This document shows, piece by piece, positions 1 through 8,174 of a stretch of 64,000 nucleotides of DNA. The DNA comes from Haloferax sp. Q22 (GTDB lineage: Archaea; Halobacteriota; Halobacteria; Halobacteriales; Haloferacaceae). A program made the position numbers and the translations under genes. The stretch covers positions 1-64,000 of the forward strand of contig NZ_LOEP01000022.1 of NCBI RefSeq assembly GCF_001482285.1, given 5' to 3'. Below the pieces are notes generated by a model. That model made no database searches and was not told the origin of the DNA. It worked only from the letters and a program-made list of their open reading frames with translations. How positions within the stretch are numbered: the stretch's first letter is position 1; every line of letters starts with the position of its first letter.

Positions 1-289
1 CGACGGCGAGCGAGGCGGCGTGTCTCGCCGCGGGCGCGTCCGCGAGCGTCCCGTCCCCGAGCGCGGATTCGGGGTCCGTCTCGCCCGCGGCGTCGCCTTC
101 GGCGAGGCCGACAAGCGCGTCGCGGCAGTCGGCGAGCGACTCGGTCCAGCCCGGAAGCGGCGTCGCCTCGCCGACGCCCGTCTCGCCCGCGACGTCGACC
201 GCGACGAGGAGCCCTTCGCGGCGCTCGATATCGCCGCTGGCGGTCGAAAGCGGCGTTCGGAGGTCGACGGCGAACTCGCGGAGGCGCAT
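1..289 (-). CDS. menC: o-succinylbenzoate synthase MenC, N-terminal part (cut by window edge)
   Basis: The minus-strand frame opens with ATG at 287-289 and runs off the window start, giving the first 96 residues. They begin MRLREFAVDLRTPLSTASGD and continue with a REGLLVAVD segment and a GVGEATPLPGW stretch. This is typical of the N-terminal capping domain of enolase-superfamily o-succinylbenzoate synthases, which dehydrate SHCHC in menaquinone synthesis. The catalytic barrel lies outside the window. The start lies 2 nt after the menA stop codon, so the two genes are almost certainly cotranscribed. The family call is confident because of the menA neighbour; the sequence alone could also fit another muconate-lactonizing-enzyme relative. 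Confidence 0.8.
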   Translation of the reverse strand, partial: MRLREFAVDLRTPLSTASGDIERREGLLVAVDVAGETGVGEATPLPGWTESLADCRDALVGLAEGDAAGETDPESALGDGTLADAPAARHAASLAV

Positions 290-291
290 CG

Positions 292-1230
292 TCACGCGAG
301 GACGAGGCCGACCGAGAAGAGGACGGCGTAGAGCGCGAGGAGTTTGCCCGTGTCTTCGAGCGCCGGGTTGAGCTTCTCGCCTTTCGTCTCGGTCACGACC
401 GTCCGCGCGATGCGGGCCGCGACGGGCATCGAGAACATGGGGAGAAGGACGAACCAGTCGAAGCCGGCGCGAGTCCAGAGGTAGGCGGGGACGACGTAGG
501 CGAGCGCGAGCATGGCGATGTACTCGGCGCGGGCGAAGCCGTAGCCGAACCGGACCGCGAGCGTCCGCTTGCCCGTGGTCGCGTCTTCCTCCTTGTCGCG
601 GACGTTGTTCACGACGAGGATGTTCGTGGAGATGGCCGCGATGGGGAGACTGGCGAGGACGGCGACGACGGTGACGGTCCCCTCCGGAATCCCGACGGTG
701 AGCGGGGCCGCGAGGACGCTCGCGGCCTGCACGTAGAAGGTTCCGACGACGGCGATGAGGCCGAAGAAGACGAAGACGAACAGGTCTCCGAGGCCGTGGT
801 AGCCGAGGGGGTACGGGCCGCCGGTGTAGGCGATGCCCGAGGCGACAGAGAGCAGGCCGATGACGAGGATGGGCACGCCGCCGACGTAGACGAGGTAGGT
901 GCCGAGGAGGATGGCGGCGGCGAAGGTGAGGTACATCGCCCGCTTGACCTCGGCCGGCGGGATGAGTCCGCCCGCGGTGACGCGGGTGAAGCCCTCGCGG
1001 GCTTCGGTGTCCGCGCCCTGCACCGCGTCGTAGTAGTCGTTGGCGAAGTTGGTCCCGACCTGGATGAGAAGCGCGCCCACGAGCGCCGCGAGCGCGGGCA
1101 GCGGGGCGAACAGGTCGGCGTGGACGGCGACCGCGGTGCCGACGACGACCGGCGCGGCGGCCGCCGGGAGCGTCTGCGGCCGCGACGCCATCACCCACGC
1201 CCGCCTGCGAGAGATGTCCTGCGTGCTCAT
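292..1230 (-). CDS. menA: 1,4-dihydroxy-2-naphthoate polyprenyltransferase MenA
   Basis: UbiA-family integral membrane prenyltransferase of about 312 residues that attaches the polyprenyl tail to dihydroxynaphthoate to give demethylmenaquinone. Two aspartate-rich prenyl-diphosphate sites are visible: NDYYD at residues 64-68 (within NFANDYYDAVQGAD) and NNVRDKEEDATTGKRTLAVR near residue 205. About eight hydrophobic segments separate them. ASRPQTLPAAAAPV near residue 15 is the usual MenA N-terminus. I chose the ATG at 1230 (MSTQD) over the one three codons upstream at 1239. The gene is directly followed by menC. Respiratory menaquinone is the expected quinone of this aerobic haloarchaeon. Confidence 0.93.
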   Translation of the reverse strand: MSTQDISRRRAWVMASRPQTLPAAAAPVVVGTAVAVHADLFAPLPALAALVGALLIQVGTNFANDYYDAVQGADTEAREGFTRVTAGGLIPPAEVKRAMYLTFAAAILLGTYLVYVGGVPILVIGLLSVASGIAYTGGPYPLGYHGLGDLFVFVFFGLIAVVGTFYVQAASVLAAPLTVGIPEGTVTVVAVLASLPIAAISTNILVVNNVRDKEEDATTGKRTLAVRFGYGFARAEYIAMLALAYVVPAYLWTRAGFDWFVLLPMFSMPVAARIARTVVTETKGEKLNPALEDTGKLLALYAVLFSVGLVLA

Positions 1231-1409
1231 TGTCTGCATACGAGGGCCGAAGCAGTGAGTAAGTTCCTATCCGAAAGCGCGCGACGCCGAGGCGGTGGGT
1301 GGGAGAACACGGTGGCCCGGCGCGCGCGTCGGTCCTGACGAGACAGTCGCGCCCGACGTCGGCGACGACGTGGTCATCGCCGTCACCGACCGACTGGGGC
1401 GGTGCCTCG

Positions 1410-2405
1410 CTATTCGGAATCGGAGCCGGAATCCGAATCGGAGACGGGGGCGGAATCGGCGTCGACACCGAGATGGTCGGCGAGCCGCTCGCGACCCCGC
1501 TCGGCCCGGGTTTCGACCGTCTCCTCGGAGACGTACATCCCGCGTTGGCGCTCCACGTCGGCCTCGCGGAGTTCGCGGAGTCGTTCCTCGGGGAGGTCGC
1601 AGTCGTCGGGGACGCGGCTATCGAACCGCTCGCGCCAGTCGTCGCGGGCGGTCTCCTCGTCGGCGAGTTCCGCTTCGGGACGTATCCAGTCCCAGTGGCG
1701 CGCGAGGTCCTCGGGATAGCCCCGTTCGAGACGGTGGTCGGTGATGACCGACCGCCCGACTCGCGCGCCCTGCCCGGCCGACATGATTGCCTGCACGTTG
1801 ACCTCGCTCACCGGCGCGGCGACGTACAAGCCGTCGATTGGTGTTCGGCCCTCGATGTCGGCGTAGTCGCGGTCGAACTTCGTCCGCGTCTCGCCGTCGT
1901 ACTCGTAGGTGACGAACATCTCGTCGTCGCCGAGCGGTTCGAGGAAGTCACCGCCGTAGCGGGCGGCCGCGACGACCCGCCTCGCGGTGACGGTCTCGCC
2001 ATCCTGCGTCGTGACCTCGAAGCCCGGCCCGGCGGCGTCCGCGTCGTCGGTGTCCGCCGTCTCGGTCCCGGCCGCGTCGCCCCCGACGGGTTCGACCGCC
2101 TCGACGAGGTCCGGAACGAGGTCACAGCCGGCCTCCTCGACGTGGTCGTGGATGAGTTCGTAGAACGTCTCGATGTCGACGCCGCCGGGGAAGCCGAGGT
2201 AGTTCTCCAGATAGGCACAGCGCTGGAGCGACGACCGGCCGCGGTCGAAGACGACGGTGTCGAGGCCGTACCGGCCGGTGAAGACGCCCGCCGAGCAGCC
2301 CGTCGGCCCGCCGCCGACGATGGCCACGTCGTAGTCGAACGCCACGGCATCGGGGCCTGTCGCGGTCTCCGTCGCCGTCTCTCCCGAGCGCTCGGCGTCC
2401 GCCAT
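1410..2405 (-). CDS. FAD-dependent NAD(P)-disulfide-type oxidoreductase without redox CxxC, iron-operon partner
   Basis: A 331-residue flavoprotein. The dinucleotide-binding motif GGGPTG lies at residues 31-36 after a disordered acidic N-terminus, and a second region (GRTPIDGLYVAAPVSEVNVQAIMSAGQGARVG in outline) has the shape of the C-terminal FAD contact of thioredoxin-reductase-like proteins. The CxxC active site of true thioredoxin reductases is absent, and the last 80 residues are a charged helical extension. The start lies 1 nt after the stop of the upstream iron-binding lipoprotein gene, so the pair forms an operon under an iron-responsive palindrome. Reduction of ferric siderophore or iron inside the cell is a reasonable inference from that context, but the electron acceptor is not shown by the sequence. 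Confidence 0.82.
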   Translation of the reverse strand: MADAERSGETATETATGPDAVAFDYDVAIVGGGPTGCSAGVFTGRYGLDTVVFDRGRSSLQRCAYLENYLGFPGGVDIETFYELIHDHVEEAGCDLVPDLVEAVEPVGGDAAGTETADTDDADAAGPGFEVTTQDGETVTARRVVAAARYGGDFLEPLGDDEMFVTYEYDGETRTKFDRDYADIEGRTPIDGLYVAAPVSEVNVQAIMSAGQGARVGRSVITDHRLERGYPEDLARHWDWIRPEAELADEETARDDWRERFDSRVPDDCDLPEERLRELREADVERQRGMYVSEETVETRAERGRERLADHLGVDADSAPVSDSDSGSDSE

Positions 2406-2406
2406 C

Positions 2407-3624
2407 TCAGAACTCCCCGTTGACGATGTCGGCGACGCGCTGGCGGTCGAACAGCTCGGCGTCGCCCGTCACGTCGCCGAACACGTCGGGGTACAGCTGC
2501 TTCGCGGCGCGCTCGGTCAGGAACAGGTTGTGAATCGGTCCCTGGAACAGGTAGCCGCCGCGGTAGACCCGGCCGTTCTGGACGGCCGCCAGTTCGCCGC
2601 CGACGGGGTGGTCTTCCATGTACGCGAGGACGGTGTCGCGGAACTCCGCGGGCGTCTTGCGCTCGTGGCCGCGGACGAGAATCACGTCGGGGTCGATTTC
2701 GAGGAGGTTCTCGTAGTCGAGTTCACCGCGGTTGGTCGTGCTGAGGTTCTCGATGTCGGTCCCCGAGAGCGCGTCGGTGACGCCGAGGTCGTTCCACTGC
2801 TTTTTGCTCGTCCCCTTGTCGTTGAGGCGGTACGGCGAGAACATCTCGGGTTCGGTCGTCCCCTCGAAGGTGAGAAAGACGTTCGGGCGCTCGTCCGCCG
2901 GCGGCAGTTCCGCCTGTATCTCCGCGATGAACTCGTCGTGGAGCGCCTCGAACGCCTCGTAGCGATCCTCGCGCTGGAACACCTGCGCTACCTTCTCGAA
3001 CGCCTCGTAGAGCGTGTAGTAGCGGTAGTCGTGCCAGCCGTCCGAGCGGCGGAAGACGAGGTTGCCGACGAACGGGGCGACGTTCTCCGCGATTTCGTCC
3101 ACGTCCGCCTGGTCCCAGTCGAACCAGTTGATGAGCATATTCGGGTCGTAGAGGTGGACGTCGTTGTCGAGTTCGTAGAACTCCTCTTTCGTCCGGACCT
3201 CGGGGTACGCCTCGACCTGCTCGCGGTCGACGCTCACGCCGGGGAGTTCGTCGTAGACGTAGGTGTAGTACCGCCCCGCGCCGCCGACCCCCGTCAGCCC
3301 GTCACCGACGCCGAGCGCGACGGCCATGTCGGCGTAGCCGCCGTCGTAGGCGGCCCACGACTCGGGGACCGAGTCGAACGTGACCTCGCCCATCGGCTCC
3401 ATCGTCACCGAGTACGAGGAGTCCGCCTCGGTGGTCTGAGTCTCCGTCTCGGCGCTCGTTTCGGTGGCTACCTCGGTCGTCGTCTCGGCCGCGGTGGTCG
3501 TCTCGTCGCTCCCCGACGAGTCCGACGTACAGCCGGCCAGCATCCCGGCCCCGAGAGCCGTGCCGCCGTACCGAATGTAGTTGCGTCGCGTGAGTCCCTC
3601 CCGCCCGGTGGATTTCTCGTCCAT
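2407..3624 (-). CDS. Iron(III)-siderophore-type ABC transporter substrate-binding lipoprotein (Tat-exported)
   Basis: A 405-residue secreted binding protein. The N-terminus has a twin-arginine motif (TRRNY, residues 12-16) followed by a hydrophobic run and a lipobox ending at Cys32, which is the usual halophilic Tat lipoprotein signal. A Ser/Thr/Glu-rich linker spans roughly residues 33-70. The rest resembles the periplasmic-binding fold of the FepB/BtuF class, including the conserved block ENLLEIDPDVILVRG and a C-terminal GRVYRGGYLFQGP segment. No permease or ATPase gene adjoins it. The start ATG at 3624 is supported by a TATA box and an iron-box palindrome immediately upstream. Substrate identity (siderophore, haem or cobalamin) is inferred mainly from the iron box. 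Confidence 0.85.
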   Translation of the reverse strand: MDEKSTGREGLTRRNYIRYGGTALGAGMLAGCTSDSSGSDETTTAAETTTEVATETSAETETQTTEADSSYSVTMEPMGEVTFDSVPESWAAYDGGYADMAVALGVGDGLTGVGGAGRYYTYVYDELPGVSVDREQVEAYPEVRTKEEFYELDNDVHLYDPNMLINWFDWDQADVDEIAENVAPFVGNLVFRRSDGWHDYRYYTLYEAFEKVAQVFQREDRYEAFEALHDEFIAEIQAELPPADERPNVFLTFEGTTEPEMFSPYRLNDKGTSKKQWNDLGVTDALSGTDIENLSTTNRGELDYENLLEIDPDVILVRGHERKTPAEFRDTVLAYMEDHPVGGELAAVQNGRVYRGGYLFQGPIHNLFLTERAAKQLYPDVFGDVTGDAELFDRQRVADIVNGEF

Positions 3625-3628
3625 GGGG

Positions 3629-3653
3629 TTTAGGCTAACCTAAATGTATAAGA
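3629..3653 (-). promoter_or_regulatory. DtxR/SirR/Idr-type iron box overlapping a leaderless promoter
   Basis: Positions 3629-3644 read TTTAGGCTAACCTAAA, with arms TTTAGG and CCTAAA as a perfect 6-bp inverted repeat around a 4-bp centre. Immediately upstream on the minus strand is a TATA-like element (CTTATACA, about 3646-3653), which would place the transcription start at about the ATG of the lipoprotein gene (3624). A repressor on the palindrome would therefore occupy the gap between TATA box and start. This matches the TTAGG-type boxes known for archaeal DtxR-family iron regulators. A further CCTAAA half site lies at 3675-3680. Confidence 0.75.
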
Positions 3654-3750
3654 GCGTTCCTATTTTTCGGCGTGCCTAAACCATGACACCCCAACGAGTT
3701 CCGGCCCGGTGGCGCGGCTGTGGCCCGATAGCGTCGGTTCCGTCAGGCCC

Positions 3751-4668
3751 TCAGTAGTGCCATGGGTAGTCGCGGAAGCGCGGTTCGCGCTTTTCGAGGA
3801 AAGCGTCGCGGCCCTCCTGTGCCTCTTCGGTCATGTAGGCGAGTCGGGTCGCCTCGCCGGCGAACACCTGCTGGCCGACCATGCCGTCGTCGGTCATGTT
3901 GAAGGCGTACTTGAGCATGCGCATGGCCGTCGGCGACTTCTTCGTCATCTCGTCGGCCCACTCCAGCGCCACGTCTTCGAGGTCCTCGTGGGGAATCGCC
4001 TCGTTCGCCATGCCCATGTCCACGGCCTCCTCGGCGGAGTAGGTCTTCCCCATGAAGAACACCTCGCGGGCCTTCTTCTGGCCGACCTGTTTGGCGAGGT
4101 ACGCGGAGCCGAAGCCGCCGTCGAAGGAGGCCACGTCGGGGTCGGTCTGGAGGAACTTCGCGTGCTCGTCGGACGCGAGCGTCATGTCGCAGACGACGTG
4201 CAGGGAGTGGCCGCCGCCGACGGCCCACCCCGGCACGACGGCGACGACGGGTTTGGGCATGAAGCGGATGAGCCGCTGGACTTCGAGGATGTGCAGGCGA
4301 CCGGCCTTCGCCTCGCGGACGAGCGGATCGTCGGAGGCGTCGGCCTCGTCGTCGTCGCGGTACTCGTAGCCCGAGCCGCCGCGGACCGACTGGTCGCCGC
4401 CGGAACAGAACGCCCAGCCGCCGTCCTTCTCGGAGGGGCCGTTGCCAGTCAGGAGGACGCAACCCACGTTCGCGCGCTTTCGGGCGTCGTCGAGCGCGGC
4501 GTAGAGTTCGTCCACGGTTCCCGGTCGGAAGGCGTTTCGGACCTCGGGGCGGTCGAACGCGATGCGGACCGCCGGCACGTCGACGGCGCGGTGGTAGGTG
4601 ATGTCGTCGAACTCGTCGGACCCCGGGACGGGCTCCCAGCGGTCGGGGTCGAAAATCTCCGAGACCAT
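3751..4668 (-). CDS. menB: 1,4-dihydroxy-2-naphthoyl-CoA synthase MenB
   Basis: A 305-residue crotonase-superfamily enzyme that cyclises o-succinylbenzoyl-CoA. Diagnostic segments are GGWAFCSGGDQSVRG, PKPVVAVVPGWAVGGGHSLH (oxyanion-hole region), TDPDVASFDGGFGSAYLAKQ with the MenB-specific aspartate, and the GKTYSAEEAVDMGMANEAIP block. The C-terminus FRDYPWHY is short and basic, as in the family. It stands alone between the iron operon and a divergently oriented membrane gene, with a T-rich TATA candidate around 4693-4702. Length and motifs are complete, so it should be functional. Confidence 0.95.
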   Translation of the reverse strand: MVSEIFDPDRWEPVPGSDEFDDITYHRAVDVPAVRIAFDRPEVRNAFRPGTVDELYAALDDARKRANVGCVLLTGNGPSEKDGGWAFCSGGDQSVRGGSGYEYRDDDEADASDDPLVREAKAGRLHILEVQRLIRFMPKPVVAVVPGWAVGGGHSLHVVCDMTLASDEHAKFLQTDPDVASFDGGFGSAYLAKQVGQKKAREVFFMGKTYSAEEAVDMGMANEAIPHEDLEDVALEWADEMTKKSPTAMRMLKYAFNMTDDGMVGQQVFAGEATRLAYMTEEAQEGRDAFLEKREPRFRDYPWHY

Positions 4669-4767
4669 ACCGAGAGGCGGCGCGGGCGGCGCAAAAAGAT
4701 TCGCTTGCGGCCGCGGTTCGGGGTCGAACCCCGCCGCGTTCTCCGCTCGGCCCGGAACTATTTGTCA

Positions 4768-5253
4768 ATGCGCGAACGACTCTCGCGCATGTCGGCCGCA
4801 ACTACCCTGCTCGTCAGATTCGTCCACGTCGTCGGGATGTCCCTCGTCTTCGGCGGCGCGGCGTTCGCGTGGGGCGCGCTCAGAGCACCCGATTCTGGGA
4901 GCGAGGACGCGGGTGGCTCGGCTGCGGTCGTCGGCGACCCGACCCCGCTCGCGGCCACCTATGAGTGGGTCTTCTGGGCGGTGATGGGCGCGATGGTCGT
5001 CACCGGCGTCGGCAACCTCGGCGCGCTCGGCCCGCCCGGACCGTCCGGGCGCTGGGGGACGCTCCTGACCGCGAAGCTCCTCGCGGTGACCGCGTTCGTC
5101 CTCGGGTCGTTCGTCCGCACGCTCGCCGTGTTCAGGCTCCGACGAGACCACCCGGCGGGTGCCGGGCGCTCACTCCTCGCGAAGAGCTACGGGGCGACCG
5201 CCGCCGCGCTCCTCGTCCTCGTCGCGCTCGCGGAGGTGTTGGCGCATGGCTGA
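4768..5253 (+). CDS. CopD-like small integral membrane protein
   Basis: A membrane protein of 161 residues with about four hydrophobic segments. The first contains LLVRFVHVVGMSLVFGGAAFAWG, in which a histidine and a glycine-rich turn resemble the copper-resistance CopD / DUF4149-type four-helix family. A second ATG at 4789 (MSAATTL) is an equally good start and would give 154 residues. Codons upstream of 4768 remain open but are antisense to menB and not believable. Its 3' end overlaps the next membrane gene by 8 nt, so the two are cotranscribed. The CopD resemblance is weak and no metal-binding set is obvious; a plain haloarchaeal membrane protein is the alternative. Confidence 0.65.
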   Translation: MRERLSRMSAATTLLVRFVHVVGMSLVFGGAAFAWGALRAPDSGSEDAGGSAAVVGDPTPLAATYEWVFWAVMGAMVVTGVGNLGALGPPGPSGRWGTLLTAKLLAVTAFVLGSFVRTLAVFRLRRDHPAGAGRSLLAKSYGATAAALLVLVALAEVLAHG

Positions 5254-5764
5254 GGCCGCCGCCGGCCGCTCCGAGGCGTGGATCGTCTCGTCGTTCAACC
5301 TCGTCGCCCTGAGTCTCGTCGGGCTCCTCCCGGCGCACGCGAGCGGCGCGCTCGAAGGCGAACTCGCCGGCTTCGGGACGGCTCAGGGCGTCGCCGTCTT
5401 CGCCTATCTGTGGCTCCTCACCGCGGCCGCGACCCGGTGGGCGCTGGCGGACGGCGGGCTGGAAGACCTACGAAACGGCCTCCGCGGACTGTGGCGACTC
5501 GTCCTCCGCGGGTTCGCGGCGGGCGCGCTCATCGGGGCCGCGTTCCTCTTCGGACTGCTCCTCGTCGGCGCGGTTCTGAACGGCGCGACACTCGTGTCGC
5601 TGGCGTTCATCGCGCTCATCGGCGTCGCGGCCGCGAGCGTCGTCGGGGGCGTCATCGGTGGCCTGTCGGTCGTCCTCGACGCCGGCTGTTACTGGGCGGC
5701 CGGTCGGCTCGTCGGGCGGTGGACGGAGTCGGACACCTCGGGGCGAGCCGCCGACGTGGAGTGA
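5246..5764 (+). CDS. Four-to-five-helix membrane protein of unknown function
   Basis: I do not recognise this 172-residue protein. It starts MAEAAAGRSEAW and contains about five hydrophobic, Gly/Ala/Val-rich helices, with a central basic loop (ALADGGLEDLRNGLRGLWRLVLRG in outline) and a polar acidic tail. The ATG lies inside the last codons of the upstream CopD-like gene (8-nt overlap), which indicates translational coupling and suggests that both proteins belong to one membrane complex. It converges with the 174-residue membrane protein gene on the other strand, about 20 nt apart. Confidence 0.65.
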   Translation: MAEAAAGRSEAWIVSSFNLVALSLVGLLPAHASGALEGELAGFGTAQGVAVFAYLWLLTAAATRWALADGGLEDLRNGLRGLWRLVLRGFAAGALIGAAFLFGLLLVGAVLNGATLVSLAFIALIGVAAASVVGGVIGGLSVVLDAGCYWAAGRLVGRWTESDTSGRAADVE

Positions 5765-5785
5765 GTGAGTAAGTGAGTCAGCCAG

Positions 5786-6310
5786 TTAGTCAGCCAGTCT
5801 GCCCCGAAGCGGGCCGCGCGGACTCGTCAGCCACGACGCTAGCCCGACGAGTATCGCGCCCGCGATGCCGACGAGAAAGGCGGTCGCCCCGGCAAGCGAC
5901 CCGTACGCGACGAGTCCGGTCCCAACGAAGGCGGTGGCGAGCGACCGACGGCGACCCATCGACTCGGGGTAGCCGACGGCCTTGAACCGCGCGAGTCCCC
6001 ACACGGCCACCGCGACGAGCGGCGCGAGACCGACGCCGGTCAGGGGGCGCTGGACGACGAACCAGAAGACGGGAAAGACGACCACGACTGCAACGAGCGC
6101 GAGCGTTCCGCGGCGGCCGAGCGCCGAGGGGTAGCCGCGCTCGGCGAGGTCCGAGAGAAGCACCACGCCGAAGACGACGGTCGCACCGGCGAGAACCCCG
6201 GCGAGCGGTTCGTTCGTGACGACGGCCGCGTAGGCGAACACGAGGACGCCGAGGAACCCGGCCACGGCGTAGACGCTGCCGCGGTACTGGCGAAAGAGAG
6301 CGGAGGGCAC
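5786..6310 (-). CDS. Six-helix membrane protein of unknown function, GTG start
   Basis: Unrecognised 174-residue membrane protein with about six hydrophobic segments in two similar halves. Each half has a Gly-Tyr-Pro-containing polar loop (ERGYPSALGRRGTLA and AVGYPESMGRRRSLAT), which suggests an internal duplication of a three-helix unit. The frame opens with GTG at 6308-6310 (V-P-S-A-L-F-R); no in-frame ATG lies near it. It lies downstream of menD in the same direction with 38 nt between and could be part of the men transcript, but nothing in the sequence ties it to quinone synthesis. Confidence 0.6.
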   Translation of the reverse strand: MPSALFRQYRGSVYAVAGFLGVLVFAYAAVVTNEPLAGVLAGATVVFGVVLLSDLAERGYPSALGRRGTLALVAVVVVFPVFWFVVQRPLTGVGLAPLVAVAVWGLARFKAVGYPESMGRRRSLATAFVGTGLVAYGSLAGATAFLVGIAGAILVGLASWLTSPRGPLRGRLAD

Positions 6311-6348
6311 ATCGCCACGATTCGGAGCGCGGGAGAAAAGTCAGTCGG

Positions 6349-8097
6349 TCAGTCGGACAGTTGCTCGACGGCGCGCTCGGCGATGCGCTCGCGCACGCGG
6401 TGCGAGGACTCGGCGTCGGTGCGGGCCTCGATGACATCGGTGCCGTCGGTGGCGACCGACTCGGCGTAGGCGTCGCGGAAGCCATCCGGGTCGACCGACG
6501 CGAACGAGAGGTCGTAGAGGTCCTCGGTGGCTTCGAAGTCGAGGCCGTGGGGTGTCTTGAACTGGTCCGTAAAGGGCGGCTCGTACTCCTCGATGGGGAG
6601 CATGTGGAAGATGCCGCCGCCGTCGTTGTTGACGAGGACGATAGTCGCGTCCACGCCGAGGCGACCGAGCGCGAGCAGGCCGTTCATGTCGTGGTAGTAC
6701 GCGAGGTCGCCGGTCAGAAGCGTCAGGTGGTCGGTCGCCGCGGAGCCGGCTCCGAGCGCCGAGGAAACGACGCCGTCGATGCCGGACGCGCCGCGGTTGC
6801 CGAGGACCGTCCGGGACTTCGTCGAGGGGCGCGCGAAGCGGTCGAGGTCGCGGACAGGCATAGAGTTCGAGACGAACAGCGTCGACGGCTCGGGCGCGAG
6901 GTCGGCCACGTCGGCCGCGAGCCGCCCCTCGAAGGCGTCGGTCTCGTCGTCAACAAGGCTCCAGTAGGCGTCCTCCGCATCGGTCCACAGCGCGTTCCAC
7001 GACTCGTCGGGACGGTTGCGGATGAGTTGCGAGAGCCGCCACGCGAGCACCGAGGGCTCGGCCTCCACGAGGTCGGTCGCGCCGAACTCGGCCTCACGCC
7101 AGCGGCCCGTCGGGTCGACGAGATACTGTCGGGCATCGGTGCGCGCGAGGTACTTCCGGAGCGCCTTCGAGGTCGGCGACGCGCCGATGCGGACGACGAC
7201 CTCCGGGTCGGGCCAGTCGGCGGTGACGCGCTCGTCGAGGTAGGCGTCGTAGCCGCCGAGGACAGTCGTCGTCCGGGTGTGGCCGCCGAATCGGAGCCCC
7301 GAAAGCGGGTCGGCGACGACCGGGAAGCCGGTCGCGTGGGCGAACGCCGCGACGGCCTCGGCGTTGAATCCCGGCGGGTCGGCAGGGCCGGCGACGATGA
7401 GTCCGCGGTCGGCCGCGAGGTCGTCGGCCAGCTTTCGGAGGTGGTCCTCGGAGAGTTCCGGCGCGCCCGCGGTCGTCTTGACGTAGGGTCGGCTCCCGCT
7501 CCGACCGTCGAGCGCCTCGGGGTCGAGGTCGGCGGGCACGTCGCCCTCGACGTACGTCGGTTCGAGCGGCTTTCTGAAGGGGAAGTTGAGGTGGACGGGG
7601 CCGGCGTCGACGCCGGTCGCCTCGGAGACGGCGCGGGCGGCGGTCGTCCGGAGGCTCCGGAGTTTCCTGTCTGTGGCCTCCGGTTCGGGCATGTCCTTGT
7701 ACCAGCGGACAGCATCGCCGTAGAGCTTCTCCTGGTCGACGGTCTGGTTGGCTCCGCTGTCGCGGAGTTCCGGCGGGCGGTCGGCCGTGAGGACGAGCAT
7801 CGGCACGCGGGCCTGCGACGCCTCGATGACCGCGGGGTGGAAGTTGGCCGCGGCGGTGCCCGAGGTGCAGACGATGGGCGTCACCTCGCCCGTGCGCCGG
7901 GCGCGACCGAGCGCGAAGTAGGCCGCCGAGCGCTCGTCGAGGTGCGAGAACGTCTCGATGTCGTCGTGGCGGTCGAACGCCTCCGTGAGGGGCGTCGAGC
8001 GACTGCCGGGTGCGATGCACACCGCGTCGATGCCGGTGCGTGCCAGTTCGTCGGCGAAGGTCCGTGCCCAGAGGGCGTTTCGGTTCGGTGCTGTCAT
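6349..8097 (-). CDS. menD: SEPHCHC synthase MenD (thiamine diphosphate enzyme)
   Basis: A 582-residue enzyme that condenses isochorismate with 2-oxoglutarate in menaquinone synthesis. The N-terminal pyrimidine-binding half shows CIAPGSRSTPLTEAF and HLDERSAAYFALGRARRTG, followed by the TSGTAAANFHPAV segment. The C-terminal half holds the thiamine diphosphate motif LTGDLAYYHDMNGLLALG followed by VLVNNDGGGIFHMLP. Length matches bacterial MenD (about 550-580). It follows menF on the same strand after 77 nt. Start ATG at 8097 gives the expected MTAPNRNALWARTF N-terminus. Confidence 0.96.
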   Translation of the reverse strand: MTAPNRNALWARTFADELARTGIDAVCIAPGSRSTPLTEAFDRHDDIETFSHLDERSAAYFALGRARRTGEVTPIVCTSGTAAANFHPAVIEASQARVPMLVLTADRPPELRDSGANQTVDQEKLYGDAVRWYKDMPEPEATDRKLRSLRTTAARAVSEATGVDAGPVHLNFPFRKPLEPTYVEGDVPADLDPEALDGRSGSRPYVKTTAGAPELSEDHLRKLADDLAADRGLIVAGPADPPGFNAEAVAAFAHATGFPVVADPLSGLRFGGHTRTTTVLGGYDAYLDERVTADWPDPEVVVRIGASPTSKALRKYLARTDARQYLVDPTGRWREAEFGATDLVEAEPSVLAWRLSQLIRNRPDESWNALWTDAEDAYWSLVDDETDAFEGRLAADVADLAPEPSTLFVSNSMPVRDLDRFARPSTKSRTVLGNRGASGIDGVVSSALGAGSAATDHLTLLTGDLAYYHDMNGLLALGRLGVDATIVLVNNDGGGIFHMLPIEEYEPPFTDQFKTPHGLDFEATEDLYDLSFASVDPDGFRDAYAESVATDGTDVIEARTDAESSHRVRERIAERAVEQLSD

Positions 8098-8174
8098 CTC
8101 GTCTATGTCGTCAAATCGGATTGAATCGAATCAACGTCGGTCGTCGGCTCCGACGCCGGTCGTCGGTCCCGAAC

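Noticed and set aside
1410-2405. Thioredoxin reductase
   Set aside because: The FAD fold matches, but there is no CxxC redox pair.
5761-5801. Short GTGAGT and CAGCCAGT repeats after the membrane protein gene
   Set aside because: Simple sequence of about 40 bp at a convergent gene junction; no sign of a regulatory or mobile function.
6361-8124. Plus-strand open frame of 587 codons over menD
   Set aside because: Exact antisense of menD, which has all catalytic motifs; the plus-strand translation has no recognisable fold.
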